Origin: Megalopta genalis
Taxonomy: Eukaryota; Arthropoda; Insecta; Hymenoptera; Halictidae
Assembly (NCBI RefSeq): GCF_051020955.1
Contig: NW_027476169.1
Location: forward strand, 310,001 to 374,000
Reading direction: 5' to 3'
DNA: 64,000 bases
Shown here: piece by piece, positions 53,601 to 61,779 of the stretch
How the letters are laid out: every line of letters begins with the position of its first letter
Position numbering within the stretch: position 1 is the stretch's first letter
The notes under the pieces: generated by a model
Told to the model about the DNA's origin: nothing
What the model saw: the letters and a program-made list of their open reading frames with translations, nothing else
The model's database searches: none
Program-made: the position numbers and the translations under genes

Positions 53601-54171
53601 GGGTCTCGCTGAGAACAACGAGGACACCCGCGTGATAGAGAACGCCTGGCGTGGCGCGGAGGCCTATCACTTCCTTCTGTTGGCGCACAGGCAGATCTAC
53701 TCGGCGAACTTCGACGCGGCCATGAAGACGGCGCTCCGTCTTCGCGACTACGAGGACATCCTGGAACCCGAGCACGTGTATTGTTTGCTGGCGTTGTCCA
53801 GCGCCGTTAATCGCGCTTTCGCCGTCTGCTCGAAGGCGTTCGTCAAGCTGGAGTCGCTGGAGACCGTGCCGGACCCGGCCAGGGAGGAGTATGAGAACTT
53901 GGCGGTGGATATTTTTACGAAGCACAGCCCGAAGGACGCGCGCAACGCGAAGGCCGAGTGCGCGAACTGCGAGAGCCTCGTGCCGGATTGGTGCGTCGCC
54001 TGTCCGAACTGCATGACCAGATTTCCTGCCTGTATCGTGTCCGGGAAACCGTTGATGGACCTCAGCAACGCTTGGATATGCACCGTTTGCAGGCATCACG
54101 TAGCCACCGAGCGGGACGTCGTTAATATTAATGCCTGCCCCTTGTGTCACAGCACCGTCACGTACATGTAG
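50620..54171 (+). CDS. WDR35: WD repeat-containing protein 35 / intraflagellar transport protein 121 (Oseg4)
   Basis: Subunit of the IFT-A complex, which drives retrograde transport and membrane-protein entry in cilia. The 1183-residue frame starts MFVYLSKKIAIPNNFRLNCI and is close to the human length of about 1180. Residues 1 to about 640 form two WD40 propellers (for example LNCIAWNQKEGYIAVGGEDG, LEGHNGHVQVVTWNEQHQKL, WSPDGKLLLFGLKTGEIHLY). Residues about 660-1080 are a TPR-like helical solenoid (RAEVAAYLGNYDEAEKLYLD, YYAERQNWEGAREYYEKSRN). Residues about 1114-1183 carry paired cysteines (CANC, CVAC, CPNC, CTVC, CPLC) of the C-terminal zinc-binding module. I chose ATG 50620 because an acceptor lies at 50591 and the family N-terminus begins here. 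The coding region has no introns and becomes GC-rich after about 52.5 kb, so long antisense ORFs appear as shadows. Confidence 0.97.
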   Translation: MFVYLSKKIAIPNNFRLNCIAWNQKEGYIAVGGEDGLLKVLRVDSNPSGSTGGGKARNVATASNLSMNQTLEGHNGHVQVVTWNEQHQKLTSSDDTGLIIVWMLYKGSWYDEMTNNGNKSIVKGMSWSSDGLKICIVYEDGTVIVGSVDGNRIWGKELKGVSLAAVQWSPDGKLLLFGLKTGEIHLYDDQGVFLTKLNTISMNAGQIQTIVALHWYDGRNGYVALDCPTLAICYKNGKIQLMRHTNDDNPILLETGVTAAWCCWNSHGSLLAVTGMMPLLGNGETKDTNVIQFYTPFGKHMRTLKVPGREVTSCAWEGGSLRVALSIDSHIYFANIRLDYKWTYFSKTVVYTNEKIGKDGISIMFWNTVNNTCYMKHARSLISIDSHGEHCVLAVMNDPAQGTEQFALLVCNSIATPVDAKFVNLEPLWVSMTNSLVITASKNNFLVWNYRTPRNGSLHASKPKREKIYHVDETPTGVTEVIQDLDKDRSFETPINTKPTMDPICCLSASETVLLIGRESGMIQRYSLPQVTLTNRYNTTTKLYKIAINCDSSRASIMDTCGVLTMLDLETDSRKPPKDGESADDIKKFERKDVWAMCWAEDNPVLLAIMEKTRMYVLREFDPEEPISCSGYICSFKDLEIRCVLLDDLMQKPDDARNELIVDLEVKSLRDTRELLIKVGSKEANNFIQDNPHPRLWRLLAESALQKLDLETAENAMVRCSDYLGIQFIKRLQNVHNDQLKRAEVAAYLGNYDEAEKLYLDMDRRDLAITLRQKLGDYFRVVQLMKMGIGGSDKQMEHAYNKIGEYYAERQNWEGAREYYEKSRNLEKLVECYYKLEDFNQLAGTVQQLPDKSPLLKTVARLLASVGMCSQAVAAYIKYGDVKLAVDTCVRLNHWDQAVELAKTYKMAQIGELLNKYAVHLLSNGKRLQAIELYKKANYNLEAAKLLLQLAEEQAKCRTSPLRVKKIYVLAALLIEDHINSAPSVKGTRSNVVMGLAENNEDTRVIENAWRGAEAYHFLLLAHRQIYSANFDAAMKTALRLRDYEDILEPEHVYCLLALSSAVNRAFAVCSKAFVKLESLETVPDPAREEYENLAVDIFTKHSPKDARNAKAECANCESLVPDWCVACPNCMTRFPACIVSGKPLMDLSNAWICTVCRHHVATERDVVNINACPLCHSTVTYM

Positions 54172-54183
54172 ATGACGACCGGC

Positions 54184-54800
54184 TTGGCCGTTTGGAATCG
54201 TTTCGCGAGCACAGCGAACCGAGCATCGGATCTCATAATCGTTCACGCTTGAATATCTTTTATACCGTTACACTGTTTTATGGGCCGAGAGTACGTCGCG
54301 AGATTTAGGCGCGCGTTTTTTGTACTCGCGCGACGAATGTTCGTTGGAACAATATGTAATCGGCGTCTATTTGAGTCATCGTTATGAATCGTTTGCAGAT
54401 TCATTTATTGTTGTTCGCAATCTCGTTGAAACTTGTATGCTCGCTACTTCTTTGCCCCGCGGCCGGTAACAGCGATATCAATACCGGCCATTTGGAATCG
54501 TTTCGCGAGCACAGCGAACCGACCATCGGATCTCATAATCGTTCACGCTTAAATATCTTTTATACCGTTACGCTGTTTTATGGACCGAGAGTACGTCGCG
54601 AGATTTAGGCGCGCGCGTTTCTTTTTTCTCGCGCGACGAATATTCGTTGGAACAATATGTAATCGGCATCTATTTGAGTCATCGTTAAGAATCGTTTGCA
54701 GATTCATTTATTGTTGTCCGCAATCTCGTTGAAACTTGTATCCGCTATACTTCTTTGTTCCGCTCGCTTTTACCCGCGGCCGGTAACAGCGATATCGATA
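54184..54800. repeat. Tandem duplication of about 300 bp after WDR35
   Basis: The segment beginning TTTGGAATCGTTTCGCGAGC at 54191 recurs at 54491 with few changes, through TTTAGGCGCGCG (54305 and 54605) and AATCGGC-TCTATTTGAGTCA (about 54358 and 54659), ending near GCGGCCGGTAACAGCGATATC (54459 and 54778). The unit is 300-320 bp. It starts a few bases after the WDR35 stop, so it probably doubles the 3' UTR and any polyadenylation signals. Confidence 0.85.
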
Positions 54801-55379
54801 CCGTCCATTTATACGAGTATTATCATATCATCCCAACGGCAGGATATATTTCTGTAAAGTTGTTTACACGGTTATTGCACGAAGATATATATATATATAT
54901 ATATACATATAAATATATTTTGAACTGATTCGCTCGTTTTTTTTTTCTTTTAATATCCTGTCAACTTACGCCGATAAAAATTCACTTGTTATGATAAATA
55001 TTCAAGTAATCGCGGTGCTTTCGATGAAAGTATGACCGAGCACGTTCGAAACGTCCTATTTGAGCAAAAGAAACGAACATAAGCGTAAAAATAATTTAAC
55101 TTCGTTTAACCACAGTTTCGAAATCTTGAAAATCACGAGAACGTCGAAGAAATCATGTCGAAGTGGCGACAAAGTAATCGTCGTTGTATCAAGAAACAAT
55201 TTCAAATCAAGGATTTATTGCAGCGACTGACTTTACCGACAGAAATAAAACGAAGCAGCGAATCTTTATGCATTCGTGAGCGAATATCGCAAAGTATAAA
55301 GAAAAGTGCACGGAAAACGAAAGTCAACGTTACATTGTTCGATCCTGTATTATAGTTTATAACCCGACGAAACGCACCT

Positions 55380-55848
55380 AATCGGTGCGTCGCGTGTGCA
55401 GACGAAGCGCGCGGAGAGTCGCGCCACGTTTCGAATCAAGACCGGTGTGGAGGCGCGCGCACCCGCGACGGCGCGCATGCGCGGAGTAGCCGGCATGCGG
55501 TCGCCTCAACGGGTCGGTCAGTGCGTCTCGTGTCGTCGTGAGGGGAGCGTTGCACCGCTACGTATCTTGATATCGCATCGCGTTGCATCCCCCTTTCACG
55601 GATTTAAATCGCCCAACACTACCATCCCCCTCTCCGCCTCCAAACATCTCACCGACGACACATCATCGTGGCGCGGTTCGTTTCGGATCGTGAGAAGCTC
55701 TCGCAGAGCCGTTCGCGACGATCCTAAAAGCCGTTCGGTTTGCCGCGAATGTTTAGACTCGCGAGGGTCGCGCACCACCACGTATCGGTCGTCGTTGTCG
55801 TCGTCGTCGTGAAAGTTGGTGATTGTGCCGCGTGTGATTCTCGCAGGA
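55380..55848 (+). promoter_or_regulatory. GC-rich promoter/leader region of the glypican-like gene
   Basis: CpG-rich patch in AT-rich surroundings, with the palindrome GCGCATGCGC at 55473-55482 (NRF-1/erect-wing type site) and a GTC-repeat leader at 55790-55812. No TATA box is evident. An upstream frame is open across much of it but lacks coding features. Confidence 0.45.
55473..55482. promoter_or_regulatory. Palindromic NRF-1-type site
   Basis: GCGCATGCGC, matching the core of the NRF-1 (fly erect wing) consensus, in the GC-rich leader region of the glypican-like gene. Confidence 0.4.
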
Positions 55849-56008
55849 ATGATGATGACGAGTGGCGTGTCCTCGATGTTGTGCGTTATCCTGCTCCTTA
55901 GCGTCGCCACGGTTACGGTGCACGCCGGATTAAACTGCGAACCTGTCACGCCGTACTTCGAGTCACAGGGTTTCCCGGAAAGCGACATTCCCAAGGAGGC
56001 GATCTCAT
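55849..56008 (+). CDS. Glypican-like proteoglycan, first coding exon
   Basis: Starts MMMTSGVSS followed by a hydrophobic signal peptide (MLCVILLLSVATVTVHA), then GLNCEPVTPYFESQGFPESD and IPKEAIS, and ends one base into the next codon before donor GTAAGC (phase 1). The mature start fits the glypican pattern C-x2-V-x3-Y/F-x-S-x-G-F-x3-D-x-P found right after the signal peptide in vertebrate glypicans. Glypicans are GPI-anchored heparan-sulfate proteoglycans that act as co-receptors for Wnt, Hedgehog and BMP. No second exon is visible in the 8 kb to the window's end; a very long first intron is usual in this family. Whether it is dally-type or dlp-type cannot be told from this exon. An acceptor-like TTCTCGCAG just before the ATG may mean an upstream leader exon. 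Confidence 0.6.
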
Positions 56009-56880
56009 GTAAGCATTTATTTATTCTTCTCGCCGCGGCAACTGTTCGAAGAATTGTCAACCTTTCGACTGCTGAGGAGCGCTATCGCTTTTCTTATTAT
56101 GTACGCTACTTATTATATACGCTATTCTTATTATGAAAAAATACGTCAGCAGCCAAACGGTTAACGGCAAGGATGGGAGGGAGGGGGGAGGCGGAGAGAT
56201 CGAGATCTCGAACCGATCGGCGGGGAACTTGAATAATTTTATTTTAATTTAACGTAATTGAAATTGAAATTCATCGATGAATTACGTCGACGATCTTAAT
56301 TACCGATTTCATGGGAACGCAACGGGAATGCTCCATGATTGGAGCATCTTTCTTCTTAGCGTGCGATCGCGTATCGACGAATCGGACCAATGGGAAACGC
56401 GTTCGAACGCGTCCAGGTGAATTCGTTTACGGACCGCGCGCGTTCAAATGGACCTAGCGCTAGGGGTTAGGTTAGGCACGGCCTGGGAAAAGACGGCCGA
56501 AAGAAACATCCGTGGGAAGCTGTCGCGCGTTCGGAATCTAACAACGCGGTCAGCCGACCGACGAATAGTGCAACGGTTCACAAACAAACAATTTCGAGCA
56601 CGCTGTAAACATTTGATTTCTCTTGCCGGTTGCCCACGCTGCGATAAAACGAACCCGCAAACGCCGTGTTTTTTTTTTTACCACGTTTACACTCTCCCTT
56701 TTTTTTACCACGTTTACCCGTTCTAAGCAGAGTATACAGTACTTGGCTAGACGATTTATTTGTCGAACACCACGTGAAGTATATTCATACGTCACTGTCC
56801 CGGAACAGTTGCACTTGTTTTTTAAACGATGCATTTTAGATCTCTTATTTTTCAGCCAAATTGATACTGGTGTTACGAAA

Positions 56881-56947
56881 TACAGTAATGTCTCTCTAAC
56901 TGACGCTCAGATTGTCCACTAAAATGGATAATTTGAGAAGTGGAGAT
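56881..56947. mobile_element. Family-B left half, continued by a minisatellite
   Basis: TACAGTAATGTCTCTCTAAC and the GACGCTCAGATTGTCC arm are present up to AGTGGAGATA. The rest of the element is replaced by the AT-rich minisatellite at 56948-57640. Confidence 0.75.
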
Positions 56948-57640
56948 ACTACTATTATATTATATTATAATATTAAGAATTACATTAATATTATTGTTAT
57001 ACTATTATATTGTGTTATAATATTAATAATTACATTGATATTATTGTTATAGTGTTATATTATATTATAATATTAATAATTACATTAATATTATTGTTAT
57101 ACTAGTATATTATATTATAATATTTTAAAAATTACATTAATATTATTATTATACTACTATATTATATTATAATATTAATAATTACATTAATATTATTGTT
57201 ATACTACTATATTATATTACAATATTAATAATTACATTAATATTATTGTTATACTACTATATTATATTATAATATTAATAATTACATTAATATTATTGTT
57301 ATACTACTATATTATACTATAATATTAATAATTACATTAATATTATTGTTATAGTGTTATATTATATTATAATATTAATAATTACATTAATATTATTGTT
57401 ATACTAGTATATTATATTATAATATTTTAAAAATTACATTAATATTATTATTATACTACTATATTATATTATAATATTAATAATTACATTAATATTATTG
57501 TTATACTACTATATTATATTACAATATTAATAATTACATTAATATTATTGTTATACTACTATATTATATTATAATATTAATAATTACATTAATATTATTG
57601 TTACACTACTATATTATATTATCATATTAATAATAATAAA
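56948..57640. repeat. AT-rich minisatellite with higher-order structure
   Basis: About eleven units of about 58-60 bp based on AATTACATTAATATTATTGT followed by TATACTACTATATTATATTA. A block with TAGTGTTATA then TACTAGTATA then ATTTTAAAAATTACA recurs at about 57047-57130 and 57350-57435, giving a second-order period of about 300 bp. Confidence 0.85.
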
Positions 57641-58319
57641 CTCTGGAAGAGACGTTGCAAGCATCAGAGAGCTTTTATCGGACAAATCGATCCGAGAACG
57701 TACGCAAGAACCATTGTTCTTCGCGTTGCATCTCCGGTTTTCTTTACTTTCTTCGAAATGGAATATTCCGTGTGTCAAACAGACACGCGAACGAGAAACG
57801 TTTCGTAGATGTCGGATATCGGTCGCAAGTTGTTACACGCATCGGATCGCAGTGATACAATCGTAAGCTTCTCCGCTAGTTTATCAGGAACAGAATTCGT
57901 GGACCGAGGATATGTACATAATATACGTGGTTCGTGCGTCGTTATCGATTAATGCAACGAAATCTATTTCATTTCGACACCGTGTTTATACGCCCTGAAT
58001 CGATAAGGCGGCATCGTCGTAATATTGTCGTGTCTGTTCGGACACCTTGCGACACTTTCGCGCTGTTCGAAAATCTTCGAGACCTGATGAAAAAAAAAAA
58101 ATTCGTTTCCCGTGGTAACTCGTCGTTCGTTACCGTCTTGCGGCGATATTGAAGCACGTTGATTGTCGATTATACAACGTGACCGCGAAACGACGGCTGC
58201 GACATGCGACATTTTTAAGAACAGAATTTATAGCTCGGTTCTTGTTATCTTTTTTTTTTTATTATTTTACTAATTACAGTGTTTGTGCTGTACACTGTTA
58301 CTGTACTGTACTACACTGC

Positions 58320-58840
58320 ACTATACTATATATACTATACTATATTATATTAATATTATATTATAATATTATTGTTATACTACTATATTATATTATAATA
58401 ATAATTACATTAATATTATTGTTATGCTAATATATTATGTTATAATATATTATTATACTATTATATAGTATTATATACTATTATAATATATTATAATATT
58501 ATTGTTATACTAATATATTATGTTATAATATATTGTTATACTATTATATTATATTATAATATTATTGTTATACTATTATATTATATTATAATATTATTGT
58601 TATACTATTATATTATATTATAATATTATTGTTATACTAATATATTATATTATAATATTAATGTTATAATAATATATTATATATTATAATATTAATAATT
58701 GCATTAATATTATTCTTATACTATTATATTATACTATATTATAACATTAATAATTACATTAATATTAGTGTTATACTATTATGTTATATTATAATATTAT
58801 TGTTATACTATTATGCTATACTGTACTATTTCCTAGTAAA
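58320..58840. repeat. Second AT-rich minisatellite
   Basis: Units of TAATATTATTGTTATACTAT-type sequence, related to the array at 56948 but with shorter, less regular units. Confidence 0.75.
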
Positions 58841-58927
58841 TATAATTAGCCATATAATTAATACTATTTTATTATTACACTCACGAGGCTGTTCTAACTG
58901 AGCGTCGGTTCTCCGTCGACTTCCGAT

Positions 58928-59119
58928 TCAAAGTGGTCCATTTCGCTTCGCGGACGGATATGCATTCCCGACGGACACGGTCGACGACAAATTGAAGTCG
59001 ACGGAATTTGTTTCGGCGCGAGAATCCTCGGAGCCCACCCACGAGCTTTCGTCGCTCGCGTTACTCGCGCGTTTCTCTTGGAACGCTTTCACAAAGGGTT
59101 TCCCGGCCATTCTTCGCCC
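58928..59119 (-). CDS. Tentative small minus-strand gene, last exon
   Basis: Not recognised. A 60-codon frame begins MAGKPFVKAFQEKRASNASD, has a Ser/Asp/Glu-rich middle (ESSWVGSEDSRAET), and ends SAKRNGPL with a stop. If an acceptor CTTCGGAAG ending at 59120 is used, three codons (GRR) join it in phase 0 to an exon at 60916-61026. The acceptor is weak. It could also be a stand-alone small ORF or chance. Confidence 0.3.
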   Translation of the reverse strand, partial: GRRMAGKPFVKAFQEKRASNASDESSWVGSEDSRAETNSVDFNLSSTVSVGNAYPSAKRNGPL

Positions 59120-59764
59120 CTTCCGAAGAATAATTATTTAACCACAGGGTCCGCGCGCGGCTGGCCAAAACCAGCGGTCGGAAGGCTCTAACCGTAATGC
59201 GTGCCCTAATCTAAAATGCGTGTCTTCGCTCGGGAAACGACCCGTAAAAAATCCGGACGAAAATCTTGTGACGCCGACAGTTCAAAGTTTCGACTCACGA
59301 TCTCGTGAGCGCGCGCGCGCGCGCAGAGGTTGCGGTGCGAAGGTTGAATGGAAAAGATCTCCTTCAAGAAATGATTCATCTCTTCCGACGATCTATTAAT
59401 ATAGGTTCACTTGAGATCGAACGGGTCGTCGTTCTTTGAATCTTCGGATAACGAACAGCTGATTGTTGTTGTTATTGTTATTGTAACAGCTGATTGGGTT
59501 TTAAAAGTTAACGCGCAAAATAATTTTTCCACGATGTTCGGATTTTTCAAACCGTATTTGAGAAATGTCGCAGCCGATTTTTCTAACAGCGAGTTTGTTT
59601 TACAGTTACTCGCTGAAAATATTCGGCCGATTTTTCAGAATTTTTAAGAATAAGACTTAATAATATTTAAGATTTAATAATAAGATTTTTCGGAAATGGA
59701 TCGAATAGCTCGAATACTTTTGGGTATTAAAACGATGACGTTAAAAGAGATCACTCTTTTATCC

Positions 59765-60435
59765 GAGTCAATAGTTAATTGTTGCTTAATTAATTGTTAA
59801 TATAATAATCGGTTATATTATAATAATTTAAATTAATTATAAATTAAGGGGAAAAAATTAATTACTAATTATATTCTAATAATATTCTAATAATCGGTTA
59901 TATTATAATAATCTAAATTAATTATAAGTTAATAATAATATTGATTAATAATTATATTCTAATAATATTATAATAATCGGTTATACTATAATAATCTAAA
60001 TGAATTATAAATTAATAATAATATTAAGTAAAATTATTATATATTCTAATAATAATATAATAATCGGTTATATTATAATGATCTAAATAAATTATAAATT
60101 AATAATAATATCAATTAATAATTACATTCTAATAATATAATAATTGGTTATAATATATTATAACTGGTTTTGGAAAGGATGATTTGACGGTTTTTTTAAA
60201 TTAATTTATTATATTATATATTTATATACATATATAAATATATTAATTATAATTAATAATATATATTATATTTATTATATTATATTATTTATTAATTTAA
60301 CGGTTAACGGTTTAATTTTTATATTTATTATTTATATTTATTTATCATTTACATTTATTATTTATATTTACTTGTCACTTATATTTATTATTTACATTTA
60401 TTTACATAATTTTATTATTTTCATATTTATTATTA
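59765..60435. repeat. AT-rich diffuse repeat
   Basis: ATCGGTTATATTATAATAATCT-type units of about 75-85 bp (about 59805, 59895, 59975, 60065), then TTTATTATTTATATTTA repeats. No coding potential. Confidence 0.7.
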
Positions 60436-60915
60436 TTAAATATCATGACTTCCTACGTCACGGCGCCATGTTGTTCATCGTCGGAAAATTTCGTTTTCAT
60501 TTCGCGCGTTGACTCGCGTTGTAACGTATAAATATTTCGCTCGGAAGAAGACGCTCGGAAGAGGTTATATATCGCGCACGGACGACGACGTTTCAATTCA
60601 CGAATCTTGTCTGTCGCGCAGCCTACATTTCTGAACGTCGGGAGCATTTTAGCCGTCGCGTCGGCGGAACGCGGCGGAGAGATCGCGGGAAACGCGTACG
60701 TTAACCGAACGGACCAAAAAAGGAGAATGTAGACTCGACAAAAATTGTCTTCCCGACTTCGTCGTGCGCGGAGAGTCGCGAACGAGAGTCTCCCGGAGAT
60801 GGTGGATTCTTTTACACGGCGATCGGCGCGCCGTGAAATCTCTGCATAATTTCTCTATCGTCGAATCGCGCCGAGCTCGGGAGCTTCTTCGTCCGGAAAA
60901 CGGAAAAGCACTTAC

Positions 60916-61026
60916 ATATTTCTTTGGAGTAACGGTGATCCTGGGCTGGAAGGCAACGTCCTCTTGCCGGAGGCATTTCGAATCTCTGAACTTTCTGCGG
61001 AACTTTCTTGAAAACAAGTTCGCCAT
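60916..61026 (-). CDS. Tentative small minus-strand gene, first exon
   Basis: Not recognised. Reads MANLFSRKFRRKFRDSKCLR, then QEDVAFQPRITVTPKKY, and meets the strong donor GTAAGT in phase 0. The start is basic (SRKFRRKFR). Joined to 58928-59119 the product would be about 100 residues. The plus strand also has an open frame here, so composition alone could explain it. Confidence 0.3.
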
Positions 61027-61092
61027 CGAATGAATCTGCGCCAATAAAAATTCATCGAAATCGACGCAATCTATTTAATGGAAGAAAAACTA

Positions 61093-61776
61093 TATTGGGT
61101 TGGCAACTAAGTAATTTGTTCAATGAAATACAAAATTTTTTTCTTACTTGGAACGAAGTTTAATCTGTAATGTATTTTCCATTTTGTTCGATGGCCTTTT
61201 GCCATCTCTCTGACAACTTTAAAATTCCACGCTCGTAGAAAGTCTGATCGTTTTCGACCAAAAACTGAGTTAAGTGAGATTTTACAGCGTCGTCATCGTT
61301 AAAAGTTTTACCACGAAGGGAGTTGTCCAGGGATCGAAATAAGTGGTAATCCGATGGCGCGAGATCAGAGCTATATGGTGGGTGTGACATCGATTCCCAA
61401 CCAATATCCATCAATTTTTGTCGAGTGGACAAAGACGTGTGCGGCCTAGCATTGACCTGCTGGAAAATGACACCTTTGCGATTGACCAATTCTGGTCGCT
61501 TTTGCTTGACCACTGCATTCAATTTGTCCAGTTGCTAACTTTCACGGATAATAAAAAACAACATAATAATAATAATAATAATAATAATATAATATTATAT
61601 ATATTATATATAATAATAATATATTTCTATATATATTATTATTATATTAATATTATTATATATAATATATAATAATAATATAATATTATATAATATAACA
61701 TTTATGGATATCATAAAAATGGGAGTGAGAGACATCTATAACTGAAATCGGCAATTACTTAGTTGCCAACCCAATA
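61093..61776 (-). mobile_element. Mariner element, internally deleted copy 2
   Basis: Same terminal repeats as copy 1 (TATTGGGTTGGCAACTAAGT and its inverse) with TA flanks. It keeps the last third of the transposase, then a junction into an AT-rich tract (61555-61700), then the 5' terminal sequence. The junction TAGCAACT...ACGGATAATAAAAAACAA is shared with copy 1, so both derive from one deleted ancestor. Confidence 0.9.
61160..61522 (-). pseudogene. Mariner transposase, C-terminal 120 codons
   Basis: Contains the mariner blocks NARPHTS, HPPYSSDLAPSDYHLF and FLVENDQTFYERG. The Asp that normally precedes NARPHTS (the second acid of the DD34D triad) is Val here (QQVNARPHTS), while the third Asp in the YSSDLAPSDY block remains. 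The N-terminal DNA-binding region and first Asp are deleted, so it cannot be active. Confidence 0.9.
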
Positions 61777-61779
61777 AAA

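Noticed and set aside
52159..54246. Two long minus-strand ORFs (334 and 360 codons) opposite WDR35
   Set aside because: They lie antisense to well-conserved coding sequence with high GC at third positions, which removes stops on the other strand. Their composition (Val, Leu, Gln and His rich) matches shadow frames and no domain is visible.
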